DNA of 64,000 nucleotides from assembly GCA_039619475.1 (NCBI GenBank), contig CM077115.1, positions 299,213,756 to 299,277,755 of the forward strand, written 5' to 3'. The DNA comes from Icerya purchasi. Lineage: Eukaryota > Arthropoda > Insecta > Hemiptera > Monophlebidae. Below the pieces are notes generated by a model, which was given only the letters and a program-made list of their open reading frames with translations, did not search any database and was not told the DNA's origin. Positions within the stretch are counted from its first letter, which is position 1. Each line of letters begins with the position of its first letter. Below, in pieces: positions 35,453 to 48,824 of the stretch. The position numbers were made by a program, and so were the translations under genes.

Positions 35453-35800
35453 ACGTTCCTAGATAAGGTATTTATTTAATTTATTGTTATCAATTATTTT
35501 TACCCTTATATTAGTTTGTTATTGAAGTTAGTTTTTATTATACAGTTTACAACAAACAGGCATGCATTCTTACCTATATTTATAAGAACTTGTACTTATT
35601 TAAATGTAACCTATCCGGATTCTGGCCTGTTAATTAGTTAACAATAAAAATCAAGATACTATGAGCGAAACATTAAGAACTGAAATATGTTAGCAGTATT
35701 CTTTCGAGGAAATAAACGCCTATTATATTGGCAGATAAATATTGTCTCCTAATTTAAAGAAGAGGCAAAAGGACCCACCTATTAGAACCTGTACTTATGT

Positions 35801-37699
35801 AGAAGGCCGTCGGAATGAAAAAAAAAAAATTTACGTTTTCATCATGACGGCAAAGGATACGCGCGCGATCGGTTTCTTTCATGTACAACATTTCAAACGT
35901 ACTGTGTATAATGAGGAAAGTTTATTCTCCGGCTAAGTCATGTCCTAAACGGTGAGCAGTTATTTACTTTCGAAAAGAGCTCAGCTGCTAACACAGGTAG
36001 GGCAGAGACAGAAATTCTACGCGCAAATCCAAAACTGTTCATGGTCTTAGGCTAGCTTTTAAACGTTCCTCCGACTTTATCAAATAGTATTAAACAAACA
36101 GAAATCGTTATGTTTGTATAGGCAAGTCTGGACTAGGACAAAAATGGCTTGCTCGATATTATACGCCGATTTCGGAATTGACTTGTTTATTCGATGAAGT
36201 TCACGTGTGAGCATTTGCAAAAATTCACGCCACATCGCAAAAAACAATGCTACTTCCATTTCATAGATGCGCGAGGCAATGAACACAAGATGAAATAAAT
36301 CGTCTGTTCGTTACTACTACCTCGGAGGATTCAGTGCAAGTTCTATCGCTGAAGCTGACAATTTTCCAGATTTGATTCAAGTAACTTTGTAGTGATGCGC
36401 AACATAATTGTGTTTATTCGCAGCTTTTTTGGATTAAACTCTGTTTCTTGAGAGATTAAAAAAAAGGAAAACCGAAATAATTCTCGCACATAACTGGGTT
36501 TAAGAGAAACGCACCTGACGTTTCAAAAGCACTACAGCAACAATTATCGGAAGCATTACAGCAACGATTATCAGAAGCACTGTGGTGTAATCCTTCCGAA
36601 ATGGAAATTATATTTCTTTAACGCAGTTGTGTCCGAAAATTATTTCGGGTCAAGCGAAGAAGTCCATGGACACGAAGAAAAAAGAAAAAGAAAAAAATTA
36701 TAATGAGCCATCACTGGGAAAGTTTTAAACATTTCGGGAAAAACTTATTTCAAAATGTATATACCCGTGGCTTCCTTAAATATTCATTTCCGGACGTTTT
36801 AAGAATTATAAACAGCCTTTGATATTCACAACCGAATAACCTTTTCGAGCATTTTACGGCTGCTATTGCTCTAAAGCACATTTCGAAAATAAATGTGACT
36901 GCCGAATACACATGTATCTATGTATAGAGTTGAAAACGATACAGCGGTAGCAGGTGATACATTCGAATCCGTAATATAAACGTACGTATTAAAACAGGCG
37001 CGTAAAAAACGAACCAAAAACTGTAAACATGTCATCAAATAGAACGCGGTTAAGAGATTCGTGGAAACGTACAGATTCCTACAAAACTGCTATATCTACC
37101 GTTATGTTCTCCCCTGTAGGAGAAATATTGCTCGACGTAGCGCCTATGGAGCGGATTCAGCACTGAAATAAGCCGAGCAATCTCATATTGCAGACCTCAA
37201 TTTGATTCGGTGCCGATTTTTTTGTCTTTTACTTTTTTCTTTCGGAACTTGTCCCGATTAAATGGAATCCGCCGAAATTGAAATTTTCTATTCTACTCCT
37301 TTTCCGATACGTTGAAAAGATTTTTTTCGAACGGCTAAAAAACAACAAACGCAACGACGATTTTAGAGCATTTTTACTACCTTTTTCTTCAGTTAGTGTT
37401 GCTTTCTATCGGGACCGGAAGTACGTTAGAGTAAAAGGACGGAATTATCGCAAAAAAAAAAAAAAAATGAAGGACAGATTTTCATTTGCACTGTTAGAAC
37501 AAATTATATTTTATTTTTATTTTTTTTTTCGGGGGGGGGGGGGGGACTCAACTACGGACATAAGCTCAACGCGAGTGAAATTATTAGAAGTTTCAATTTG
37601 CGGCAGCGTGCTATTCTATCCGAAGAAAACAAATAACTAATCAACCACGTTACGGCAGCTGGCTAAAAGTACATTATCGCAACATAACAGAACTAAATT
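35801..37699. other. Intergenic DNA
   Basis: A diverged copy of the 23.7-kb repeat lies at 36,622-36,740 (CCGAAAATTATTT and ATCACTG(G/T)GAAAG). A T9-C-G15 homopolymer junction lies at 37,521-37,545. No gene recognised. Confidence 0.45.
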
Positions 37700-37990
37700 T
37701 GAAATTTTCTTTTTTATTTTTTTCTTTCTGTGGGCGCATCAGTGGCACTGACCTAATAATAGGAAACGCTAAACTAAACAATTAAATAGCTAGGCGGACC
37801 GAAATGGACGCAACAAAAGACAGCAGTGCAGGCACCATAGAAGATGAAGGAAAGGGGAGGATAAAGAAAGCGTTATAGGGAGTAGGGAGACCTAATGCCA
37901 AGAGTTGGTCGTATAAAAAGGAGCATTCATTACGAAAAGCAGAACACTCGAAGAAAATGTGATCAGCATCACATATACGAGGAGGAATTT
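37700..37990 (-). pseudogene. LINE family A-related, copy 3: C-terminal tail
   Basis: On the minus strand the frame 38,015-37,782 reads ICDADHIFFECSAFRNE, then LGLPTPYNAFFILPFPSS, ending SVRLAI-stop, parallel to family A (9,736) and B. The 3' UTR differs from family A (CAGTGCCACTGATGCGCC before poly(A)), so it belongs to a sister subfamily. It is truncated upstream at about 37,985, within the Cys/His cluster, where homology stops abruptly. Confidence 0.75.
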
Positions 37991-40900
37991 GAAATTTTCG
38001 TTGCCGTTCAAACAATTAATATTAAAAAAAGTATTAAAATAATAAACTATGAAATTAGATACTTGTTGATAATTCATGACTTCTCTGATGATTCGAATTT
38101 GAAAAAACATTAAAATCTGATGAAGTTGTAATATTTTTTAAAATCACTAAACGTTTCAGAAGAAATGAAAAAATGCAGTTCATGATAAGAATGTAACGAA
38201 AGAAGCACATTAGTTTTGAGCGAAACCAATATTATTAACGCTGCACATTTACGAGAAAGTAAACGAGAAAGAAAAAGTATTAATATGTAATGAACTATTC
38301 CCAAAAACATAGACGATATACAATAAATACGCACCGAAAAGACACAGAAACTGAAATTGAAAATTATAAACTTTAATTTATAACTTTCGTATTTTTAAAA
38401 ATACAGCCAGCCATTGTAACGAAATAAAATTATCGAGTAATTTTTTTTTTCTGTTTTAAATAATTTTGCTGGTCTACAAAGAGCGCCCGTCTGCGAGTTC
38501 GCAATGTAATTTTTCCATTTATTCGAGTAAAATATTACAACATTTGATATAAATATATATTGACACGTTTAACTTTTATCCTCGCTAATATCTCTTATCA
38601 GTGTCTAATATCTCAGATTTATAGCAATCTAGAGTATCCTGAAAGATCAAAGCAAGAAGAAAGTAGAAGAAAGAAAAGACAAAAAATCCTACAAAACCGG
38701 AGGAGGTTTATCATTATTCTGACTTTCTTTGTTATTAATACGCCACCCTGCCAACCAAATTTTTATTTTGTTTTCTAAAACATCAAATTTGTTTCATCTC
38801 CAATTTCCTTCGCTATTCTATTAAAGTTTTACTTCTCCTTCCACATCGTTACTCCCTCTAGACAAGGTGTACCGAAAGTTTCATCGTAATCCCCAGTCCT
38901 ATGTATGCTCTTTTTTTTTCTGGTTGGTAATTTTCCATTCTCAATTTGAGTCCGCAATAAGTTATTATGAAACATCTTTGATGACATATTTTTATTCCAC
39001 CGAGTGGCAGTCTTTCTCGTCTTATTCTCACGGCGTAACACACCAATTTCAAACATCATTTTCGCAGCTCGTTAATTTCCCTTTTAATATTTCTTTTATC
39101 TTTGTCTCTCCGCGATTTTCAATTCCATATTCAATGCCGGATAATGTCCGAAATATAATCCTCCGCTTACACCTTTTCCCTTACGTGACTACTGAACGAT
39201 TTTAAGTATTTTCACGCTTTACACCCAATTTGCTTACGCTCTCAATCTTTTAAGTCGAAAGCCCCTTGTGGTGCAGTTGCAGAAGCTGGCAAAAGTGTTC
39301 TAAGAAGTGTTATCGAATTTCAATCACTCTGATTCATTTAATTTATAAGAAAAATTTAGAAGTAAAAGATTCCTTGCACTCTGTAAAAACGCAGAACAAT
39401 TACGTGTATTAAATAATTAACCGAAAAAAAAAAAAAAAAATCCGCAACATATTACAAGTTTACAACTTTATTACCTAATTCACGAGAAGAGCACGAAAAC
39501 ATTTTTGTACGATCGAAAGCAGAAAATAAAATTCGAAATTAAAATTAAACTTCGATATGAGCGGAGATAATAAAATGCTGCTCTTTTGAATCGTTCAGTA
39601 AAATCTGAGCGGGCCTAATGAATCATGTGCTTCTTGAAATAAAATTTCACAGTAAAGAACGCACGATATGCTTACCTCAATAATTAGCGCGTTTTTCAAT
39701 AGCCACATATGTTTTATTTTAACATACAATAACGTGATCACGGCATTTTTTGCCTTCGAAACTTGTCGGCTAAATAAATATTAATTAATTAGTGTGTGTT
39801 TTTACTAATTACATGTTTTCCAATAATTTTTTCAATGTTCAACCACGGCAAATAAAGGGACGGTAGCAAGCGGAAACAGCGTAAAGTTGATGTCAGTTAC
39901 ACGAATGATATTTTCCTCATAGCGGCAATCTAGTATGCAAAAGACAATAGAAATAAACGAAAAAATTAAAATAACGTCCGAAAAGCCGAACCGAACTGAA
40001 ATTAAGTTTTGATTCGCAAAAATTTATCGTGGTAACTAGGAAAACGAATAAACGAAAAATTGTAAATAAAAATTATCAGTCCGCGGCGAGAAAAATTCAG
40101 TCGCCAAAAAAAGAAATTAAATATTTACAATTAATAATGGTCGAAAATCTTATAATTTCAACCATTATGTATATTTTCGATATAAAATTAAAAAGAAATA
40201 TTGTAAAATTATAGCCCTTCTAAATCAGAATACGTTTGGTCTTAAAATGAAAGAAAATTTTATATTTAGTTTTATTTCGATCAATACTTGAGGATATGGG
40301 AGTACTATTTAACTAAACGAAAAGAATTAAAATTAAATTGGAATAAAATATTATTAAATATAATATACCTGAGTTTATAAAACAGTCTCTCTTACTTTAT
40401 ATAGATGTTCTACGCGCAAAATTTCAATTTTAGAAAACAACGAATAAACGCTGGAAATGAATTTGTTTAAAAAAGGTGGGGAAAAATAGGAACTAAAAAA
40501 AAAGAAAGAACAAAATTCGATTAAAGTGTACACAAGCAACAATCGGTAGGACGCCGAACTTACCGATTGGCACCTCGTATGTAGGAAGTCAATTATAAAC
40601 AATTACCACCGGTCTGGATCACATTAGAATATTCAATTTTTAAATATACAATACGGTGTAAGCAATAATTTCACAATTATAAATGTGAACAATTTAAATT
40701 GACCATTAACATTTAGCTACTAATGTTATCTATATTACATATGACATTCAAAATTCACAAAATGATATATATATATAACATTATCTATACTATAAAACAC
40801 ATTCAAAATGAACGACTAATATATCTATATATATATATATATATATATAACAATAAAAATAATAAAATAGTCCGACTGGTTTCGTCAATTGTTCGACAAA

Positions 40901-43900
40901 TTCATGGAATCTATAATGAATAATTTCACAGACTCGTTTAAATACGACCTTTGTCACACAACCTTCAGTATAATATGACTTTTATCGGTATAACCTTCGT
41001 CATTCGATCTTTGTCATAAGACCTTCATCCTGTAGTCTTGTTTATTTGATCTTCGTTATTCAACTTTTTTTTTCTGTAAATAGAATTATGAAATATAAAA
41101 GTTGCATAACGTAATTAGGAAAAATAGTTCCAATATGTGAAATGGGGAAGTGAGTCTGGGAAACGCGTTCTCTTCTATTTTTTTAAATTATTTCAATTCA
41201 ATTTCAATTCGATTTATTTACAGTATTAAAAGATATACCACTAAAACTTTGAGTACATTATTATAATTTTAGGCCGCATATGCGCAAGGGTTGCGCGAGT
41301 AGAATGATCCAAGTTAGTTTACATGGATTAATGCAATGTAGTGGATCACATTTCCATTTATGCAGATTATGTTTAACCCATGTTTACAGTTTATTTGGAG
41401 CTAATTAAAATACAAAATGAAAAATAAACTACGCCTACACGGTTCAAACTCGCTCACATTCACACGTACACTTACATAATTACACATAACGAAATGTATT
41501 CCTTAATTCTAACAAAAAATCCTTCGAAAGAATGAGAAACAAAATACTTAATGCCGCAGATAAAATAAATAAATATAATGGTGATTAAGTGAAATAAATT
41601 AACAAATAATGTAATATAAGATAAAATAAATAAATAAAATAAAAGATAAAAATAAGAAAAGAAACACGGAAATATAAGTTTGGTGAATTCTTTAAACTAT
41701 TATGAGTTGCTACGTTTGGCTCTGTTACCCCATAACGAAACGAATTAGATACAGTAATAATACTAATATAATAATTATAACAGCAAATAGTGTAACAATA
41801 TGATAATAAGAAGAATACTGGTGCGCATAAAATGAAATAAAATAAAAAAGTGTAAATTTAAGATTTGATTATTAAAATTATACATTTAAGATTATATAAT
41901 TAAAATTATACATTTAGGATTATATAATTAAAATTAAACATTTAAAGTTATACATAGGGCAAAGATATTTGTGACTGAATTTAGAAGAAAATAACTTCAT
42001 TGCCCTGTGCTTACAGAGTTCAAAAAGTATATGTAAAACTAATCACATATTCTCCCATAATCCCCATTAGTTGATTATTTACTTCAACGGTACATTTTTT
42101 GCATTAAAAATACTATAATTTTATAAATTGTAATGTAATATTTAACCTAAATGTTTACACTGAAAAGGCAATTTAAGTAATATGTAACAATAAAAATAAA
42201 AACTAAAAGCCGCTGAAATGACAACGAATAATAAGAAAAAAGGAAATCTAAAAACGTGAACTATAATAAAAATAAAAAGATTAACTCCGACACTTATTAT
42301 TTTTTAAAATTGTAACAATACTAAAACAATATTTTTAATTTCAAAATTCAGACTGATAAGATGTTGCCTAATATTATTGTTTAAACGTAAAACTTGTGGT
42401 ACATTATTTGGCAACTCTGGTCTGGACAGGTACTATCTTATTTTTATTTATATTTACAACTCCTCCAATGGGCTCGTAAAAGTGGAATGTGATTGATTTG
42501 TCGAAAATTATTAGTGTATTTAATTGTGTTGCTTGCTTATTTTATTCAATTATTATTTTAAGAATAATGTAGTCGATTATGAATGATAATAAAATAATAC
42601 ACTGCAAAAGCTCGACCATACACTGAAATTTTCATATCCACCGTACTCCTTTTTATCGACACAGTGTGCCTGGGGGGAAATGGCTAAATATTGCGGACTC
42701 CATATCAACATTCATTGGTGACTCAAGAACTGACGACTGTGATGCCGAGCAAAGTTTTTTTCATACTCAATGTCTCTCATCGATTCCGCCTGCTAAAGCA
42801 CACTGTCTCTATTCTCTTTGTTAAATCCTTGGCTATCTTCGAGAGTGCGTAATTCCGTTATCTCCGCTAAAACTCCGCGTGCTCCTTTTTTTATACGGAT
42901 TTACACTCAATGCCCTGAAGTAGATTCACAAGTTATGTATCGACAACGTGATCATGCAACGGCCATCGACCGAACTACCAGAGGGGGCATTTTACTTCCA
43001 CTGATTATCATTTCACTTCCTTCATACCTAAAAGGTCCTATAATAGGATGCAGGGGAACCGAGTAGTTTAAACATCAAAACTACCTCTTATCTCCATGTT
43101 AAACTTGCTGTCTGAAGGTTCTCACTTCGATCAAGGAATAAGAAAATACTTTGCTCACCAAAAACCTTACTCAATACCAATCTGCTGCAACTGACCTTTA
43201 CACTGTTAAAATAGCGCCCCATTCACTAATAGCCTGCCACTGGCGCTTGCACAGGTTACTTATGAAATAAATTTACAAATGAATAATTCCACGAAACATA
43301 AATTTAACATTTTAAAAAGCTTTCGAATACGAGTAGAGTATTACATTCATAAAGTACGATATGTTTATTTCCGAAGTATGTTTATTCATGAAGGAAATGT
43401 GCACATATTTTAATAAAAAGATGTTTAAATCTCTAATTTTCGGTAAACCAAAGTTCGAATGAATTATCTCGGTCGAATTTTTGGTCGACCCGAATGAAGC
43501 TGTTATTTTTAATAACGGCGACAAAAAGGGGAATCTCTCTTTTAAGTGAAATTCGTTTATTTCATTTCACCGACAACAAAGTTCGTCGACAATGATTAAA
43601 CTACTGAAAGCTCTAGGTTAGAGAATAGTGACTTTTTCTAAGGGGGTCTGCGAAGATATTTATAATCTTCCGACAACGACAGGAGGAACTGAAATAGTTT
43701 GTAAATATTGAACGAATCAGTGAAGCGAATGATTCGATTTAACTTTCGTACCGTGTGATTTCCGTTAGTTCAATTTAATTTCGAAAAACGATTCGATCGT
43801 CGACATCTGCTATGAAGTTCGCGCAAAAGTAGTGAAGAGAGATCTTCGAGAAATAAATCGTGTTCAGCTTTTGTGTTTTACTAGTTTCCAGACTGCAATG

Positions 43901-45234
43901 TGAGCCGCAGTTTGTTTTGGTGAACCGAGATGTAACATCGATAGAGATTTATTTTACACGTACGTAGCATTTCTCAAGAGATACATAACCGCGACAAACG
44001 ATACTCTCTGGTTCAGAAAGCAAAGCCGTACAATATCTGCATTTGCCGACTTTCGCGGTAACACCTTTATATCATTTATTTCTCTCACTCTATTTCTACC
44101 GAGACGCCGTTTCTCACTGTGAGAGACATGTAAAATTTAACACATGCGCGAACGCCGTACAAATAAATTCTAATTGTCTAACTTTCTCCTCTGAGCTTAA
44201 GCAAAACCCGAAAGAAATCTGTAACGATGGGCTCGCGGTTTCTATACATATATGGACTGTGCATGAATTAAACCGAGCCGAATTAAAAACTAATTTATCA
44301 TTCTTCTTCTCTAGCTACGCTGAGCTATAAATCTATAGTGTTCCTACATAGCCTGTTATAAAATTACTGGAAATAGACTGAAAACAAAAACTAAAAAACA
44401 AAACAATGATGAAATATGTCATATGTAGAAAATAATTTAAATATCAACGAAAGTAACGGGGGAATTGGATTTGATGGCTGTCGCCGGATCCGGTCACAGT
44501 TTAATTTCTACGTGCCAGTTTTTTAACTCTCATCGAGTTACATGTAAATTTCTCGACGGACGCTACACTAGATTAATTACATATATTTCTTTTCGTTTAT
44601 CGGCAAATTTATACCGGATAAAATTGAAAAAGGGGGGACTGATTTTTTTTTTGGATTTCGTATCCTCCGAAAGATACGAATTCAAAAGATAGGGGCATCA
44701 TCAGTTATCTTGAAAGATCCGGGGTAACAATTCAGGCAGCAAAAAAAAAAAACAAAAGAAAACGATAGTTTTGCACTTTAAGGGGAAAAAAGTATCCTTA
44801 AATGGAGATTTTTCGTTGTAAAAATTTGTTTAAAATGCTCCCCGAAGAATCGTAAACTTTAATTCGGCCTATGTAAGTTTTTAAATAATCCGTAACGTTA
44901 TCCTGAACGCTGATGTCATTCGGTTTCGCTTTGTTGATTACCAGAAAATATTATTACGAGTAATTACGTTACCGTACTATAAACGCGTACAGAATAATAA
45001 GAATATTAAACATGTAAATAATAAAAGTTTAAGCCGTCGAAATATTGAAGTGATTTTTTTTTTTTTTTTTTTTTACATTTAAACGAGGTAAAGTAAAACA
45101 TTCCAAATAGAATGAACCAATAGATCAGTAGTGTGGAGAAATACAATGATGATGTTTACATCCGGTTTTATATGATATAGGCGTTGACATGAACACGCAA
45201 ATAATATTAATCAATGTAAAAATTAGACACTATG
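37991..45234. other. Long AT-rich intergenic stretch
   Basis: Includes (TA)n at 40,825-40,850, a possible LINE tail at 41,195-41,310 and an unexplained less AT-rich block at 42,640-43,230. The remaining open frames have no recognisable domains. No host gene seen. Confidence 0.4.
41195..41310 (-). mobile_element. Possible LINE 3' end
   Basis: On the minus strand GCGCAACCCTTGCGCATATG is followed by an AATAAA-like stretch and a tail of repeated AATTGAAATTGAATTGAAAT units. Short-unit tails of this kind end CR1-, LOA- or Jockey-like LINEs. No coding remains next to it, so the class is open. Confidence 0.35.
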
Positions 45235-45690
45235 TGTCATAGTCCAAAAAACCAGAAAGTTTATATGCTACGGAATGCTTAGTACCGAATAGGAGCTAAA
45301 CAAATACAACAAATAGAAAAGAAGGAATTAAAAGAATACAAGGAGACCTAATACGAAAAATGGAATTTGGAAACTGAGGAGCAGTAAAGAAGTGTACGCA
45401 AATACCGAAAGAATAGGAGATAGAAAGAAAAAGAGTAAATATTTTTATCTCTGGTCATTTAAAAAGACTGCACGAAAGTAGGCTAATAAAGAAGATATTT
45501 TACCATTGCTATTTTGATATAAACACAAGAATTAACTGGTTTCGAGAAGTGAGAATAAGAGGAAATCATAGAAGTACATTCCGAAGAAACATGTGTAACA
45601 CCTGTTTGTCAAGAAAAGAAGAAAAAGAATACTCTGGAGCATTCTAGATAAATGAAAGAAAAATTATACATCGAGAATTAACGAAGAAAT
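45235..45690 (+). pseudogene. LINE ORF2 C-terminal relic
   Basis: Plus-strand reading across frames gives KPESLYATECLVPNRS, RIQGDLIRKMEFGN, ISGHLKRLHESRLIKKIF and INWFREVRIRGNHRS. This is the order of the post-RT region of RT-only LINEs in insects (YGSECL..NR, IRKI, FYGHL.RM...RLTK.IF, W..EV). RT catalytic boxes are upstream and absent. Several stops occur. Family unknown. Confidence 0.55.
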
Positions 45691-46838
45691 AATGACGAGA
45701 GCGTAATAAATGATGATATGTATTATTCTACATGGCCCTTTTGCAGATCAAAACTGATCAAAAAAAAAAACAAAAAAACAACAAGTAATACGAACTGGTT
45801 TTTATAGTAAAAATATTAGACGTAGCCAGAGCTTTTCAAGATTCGCAATGAGAGCATCTAAAAGAGACCTCTTTTCACTTCGTTAATTAACTCTAAATAA
45901 GGATAATGAGTATGTGGAATTGCGAGCAGCGGCCATTCCATCGGTGAACCTCGATACTATTTGGTGAACGTAAAAAATCAATTTCGAATGATAATAACAA
46001 TTCGAAAATCGGCAGATTCCTCGAGACTTTCAGTATTTAAATATTTCTTATCAGATTATTTATTTTTTTATTTGGTGAATAATAACATAAATACATAGTA
46101 ATTGATACATAGCCATGAGTATCTCAGTTGAATGAACACCTCGTGGATTGGAAACAATAAAAAGAAAATGAAAGAGACAAAAATTAACCAATATAAAAAT
46201 TAAAATAAAATTATTCATTAAATGAAAAATCTTCAACATCCGAATATTTGGAAGCCATGATAAAATTCGCCGCGCGTGCAGGAATTTTTATGAATTATCG
46301 TTGTTTAATGGAAAACAATTTACGTCTTTAAACAAGAATTTCCATTTGCCGATCGGATACGGGTCCTTCAAGTGAACTCCAAATCGCAGTCATATAGTTT
46401 CCGGAAATGCGGCTACCGGACTGATTGTTTACGATGATCCTTTCGTATTATCTAGAACATTGTAAAGTTCATAAAAACCGGGGGCCGACATCAAGTGTTC
46501 GAATTCAAGAACTATTCAAGTGTCCAAATCTATTTGTTAAACATGCCGTTGCGCCGGGTTAGCACCGATGTCATAGCTAAATGTTTTATAAAAAGAATAA
46601 TAAACTATTCCGAAACGTTGGCTGATCGTATACGTACACGCAAGATGATACTGAAATTCGCGAATAAATAAGGATGTAGTATGCACCATTTGAAAAATTT
46701 TTCGGCAACTCCGCTACGAATAATTCTTCTTAAGCCAGCAGAAACTGAACGTTACCATATGCGTTATTAACATTCAAAAAGCATACAGAATATTATTACA
46801 AAGTGACCAGCGCAACCTAGGAAGTATTTCTACACGAA

Positions 46839-46886
<48 letters not shown>

Positions 46887-46889
46887 CAT

Positions 46890-46937
<48 letters not shown>

Positions 46938-48544
46938 CGTAATCTCAAGTCACCGTATTGCAAACGGACCACGAAAATAAGTTTCAAATTTTTTCTGAAA
47001 TAAACAGCTAACCCGAAAGGTCCTCGAAGGGACAGGGAACACGCTCACTAAAGTACGGTCTATATGTTAAGCGGATAAATATAAATCTTCCGTGCGTACA
47101 AACGTGCCTGATGTTCACCACGTGCAGAGCGAGTAAATAAAGTCGGAAAACCACACATACAAAAGGTGCTCGCTAATATGAAGGTGTGAGAAAAAATAAA
47201 AAAAAAGCAACCTGCAAATAAAATAATACGACCGAGTTTCACATTAATATAAAGAAGTAATAGATAACAGAAAAAAATATTCGACTAATCTACAGGTCAA
47301 GTTGAAACATGGTTCATGAACCTTCCTTTGGACCGGCAGCTCATGATCAACAACGTTTGCAGTTTTCGACTAAACTGGGTCAAGGGTATGAAAGAATTGA
47401 CTGATTTTTATCGAAAGTATTCTCTTATTCTTTTTGGATATTTAAAATTTGTACCTTTTAACTTGTAATTAATAGAAGAAAAAAGAAAAAAACTCTTGCG
47501 AAATTGAAATGACAAAAAGAAAACGAATAAGCATCGCGTGTTTCTGTTATCCGACAAAACTGTGCTCTTGAATCTGCGATCGAATACTTTATTCTTTTTT
47601 ATATTTACCCGACGGCGATATAATCGGTCTTAGTCTGCAATTCGCTGCTAGGCGAGGTAAAATAAATGGTCCGCCTGAAGGCGAGCGTAGAAGAGGTGTC
47701 ATCATTTTCTCAGCGTCCACAGTGATTCCGCGTGTAATTTACGTCTGCCGAAAGCTGAACTTTGCAAATTTTTATTCGGCCTTCACTAATTAAAAACACC
47801 GGTCCAACGGCTAAGCCGGAATAGGGGCTAATAGCGGCTAATTAATATATTTCTTAGACTAATCTCGGTTCCTCAGCTGAATTTGATCCGACGGTGACGT
47901 GCCCGGATGACCCAAATACATTATTAGACATACGCTTCGCTCTATCGCCATCTATTGGGGTAGAATTAATGTTCTTTTGATGACACAAACCACCTCGCAA
48001 AAACTCCTCGACACAATTTCCGCGCATTCGTATGACCGTCCCTGTTGCCGACAACTTTATATGCGCGTCTCATTACGGTGGCAAATCATGTTTACTGCAA
48101 TCTGAATTGAATTCGATAATTTTTTTCTACGCATGTATTTCTTTTAAAACTAATTAATTAATGACAAGACTTTCCAACATTGAACGTTTTTTTTATTTTG
48201 ACGAAATATATATTATTTCGCTCCTTACACATACTTCTTATATTAATGCAACAACTAAACTACTTGTAATTAATATTAATATCGTGTGTCCTTTGTGTGA
48301 TTTTACATACTTGAATAATATGAACAACACCGGTATTTAAGACAAATATATTATATTAAAACCATCGACATATTTTTGGGGAAAAACTGCATATTTACGG
48401 TGTAATAAGGGACAGAAACTATTTCTAATGTAAACGCACATTTATAAATGTCACAATTCGATACATATATGATAAGTCGAATAAATGCACAGTTTAAAAT
48501 TGCGTTCATATAATATTATTATTACTAATTTAAAAGTATTCGAA
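45691..48544. other. AT-rich intergenic DNA with a TA tract
   Basis: A (TA)n/(CATA)n tract covers 46,841-46,936. Block 47,570-48,060 is of higher complexity (see findings). No gene recognised. Confidence 0.45.
46841..46936. repeat. (TA)n/(CATA)n microsatellite
   Basis: About 95 bp of TA units interrupted by ACATA variants in the middle. Confidence 0.95.
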
Positions 48545-48761
48545 TGGAAAAATTAGTTCTTGAAGGGGGATGGTAGAAAAGGATGCGAGAAAGTTTAGAA
48601 ACCAGATATACCGACAGGATAAAACAATTAACTGAAACCACGTCGCTTCAGCAAGCTATAAAACTCGCGGAAGATAGAGATATGTGACGTACAAGACCGA
48701 AAGGACTTGTGATCCACAGTTTCCGACGTTCAGACCGAGCTAACAAATATGATGATGATGA

Positions 48762-48766
<5 letters not shown>
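48545..48766 (+). pseudogene. RTE-type LINE 3' end
   Basis: The frame reads TRYTDRIKQLTETTSLQQAI, then KLAEDRDM-stop-RTRPKGL, where RTE-type C-termini have R(W)...DRI...L..A..LA.DR..W. The stop codon TGA replaces the expected Trp TGG. Soon after comes a (GAT)n tail at 48,751-48,765, the usual RTE terminal microsatellite, which merges into (AT)n. Strongly 5' truncated. Confidence 0.65.

Positions 48767-48820
<54 letters not shown>
48763..48820. repeat. (AT)n microsatellite following GAT tail
   Basis: About 58 bp of pure AT, continuous with the (GAT)n tail of the RTE relic, so it probably grew from that tail. Confidence 0.95.

Positions 48821-48824
<4 letters not shown>

Larger units (their letters stand above)
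35103..35584 (+). mobile_element. Inverted-arm element with 10-bp target duplication, probable Penelope-like derivative
   Basis: Identical AGAACTTGTA copies at 35,093-35,102 and 35,585-35,594 flank 482 bp. Arms at about 35,101-35,262 and 35,380-35,542 are near reverse complements (ATTGAAGTT(A/G)GTTTTTAT, AAGGTATTTATTTAATTTAT). A 42-bp non-mirrored extension follows the right arm. Each arm contains a CTGATGATGGGTTATA...GAAA motif resembling a hammerhead core. Inverted LTR-like arms, such motifs, short terminal extensions and variable target duplications are features described for Penelope-like elements. No RT or GIY-YIG domain is present, so it would be non-autonomous. Class assignment is inference. 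Confidence 0.6.
34727..35800 (+). repeat. Three-unit tandem repeat, ~198-bp period, interrupted
   Basis: Units lie at about 34,727-34,925, 34,926-35,102 and 35,595-35,800. They share GTTAATTAG, AATCAAGATACT, GAAATATGTT(A/G)GCAG, ATTCTTTCGAGG, CCTAATTTAAAGAA, AGGCAAAA and TTAGAAC. Units two and three were adjacent until a 482-bp element inserted between them. No coding is evident. Confidence 0.85.

Noticed and set aside
37278..37640. 120-aa plus-strand frame
   Set aside because: It runs through poly(A), poly(T) and poly(G) tracts and has no domain.
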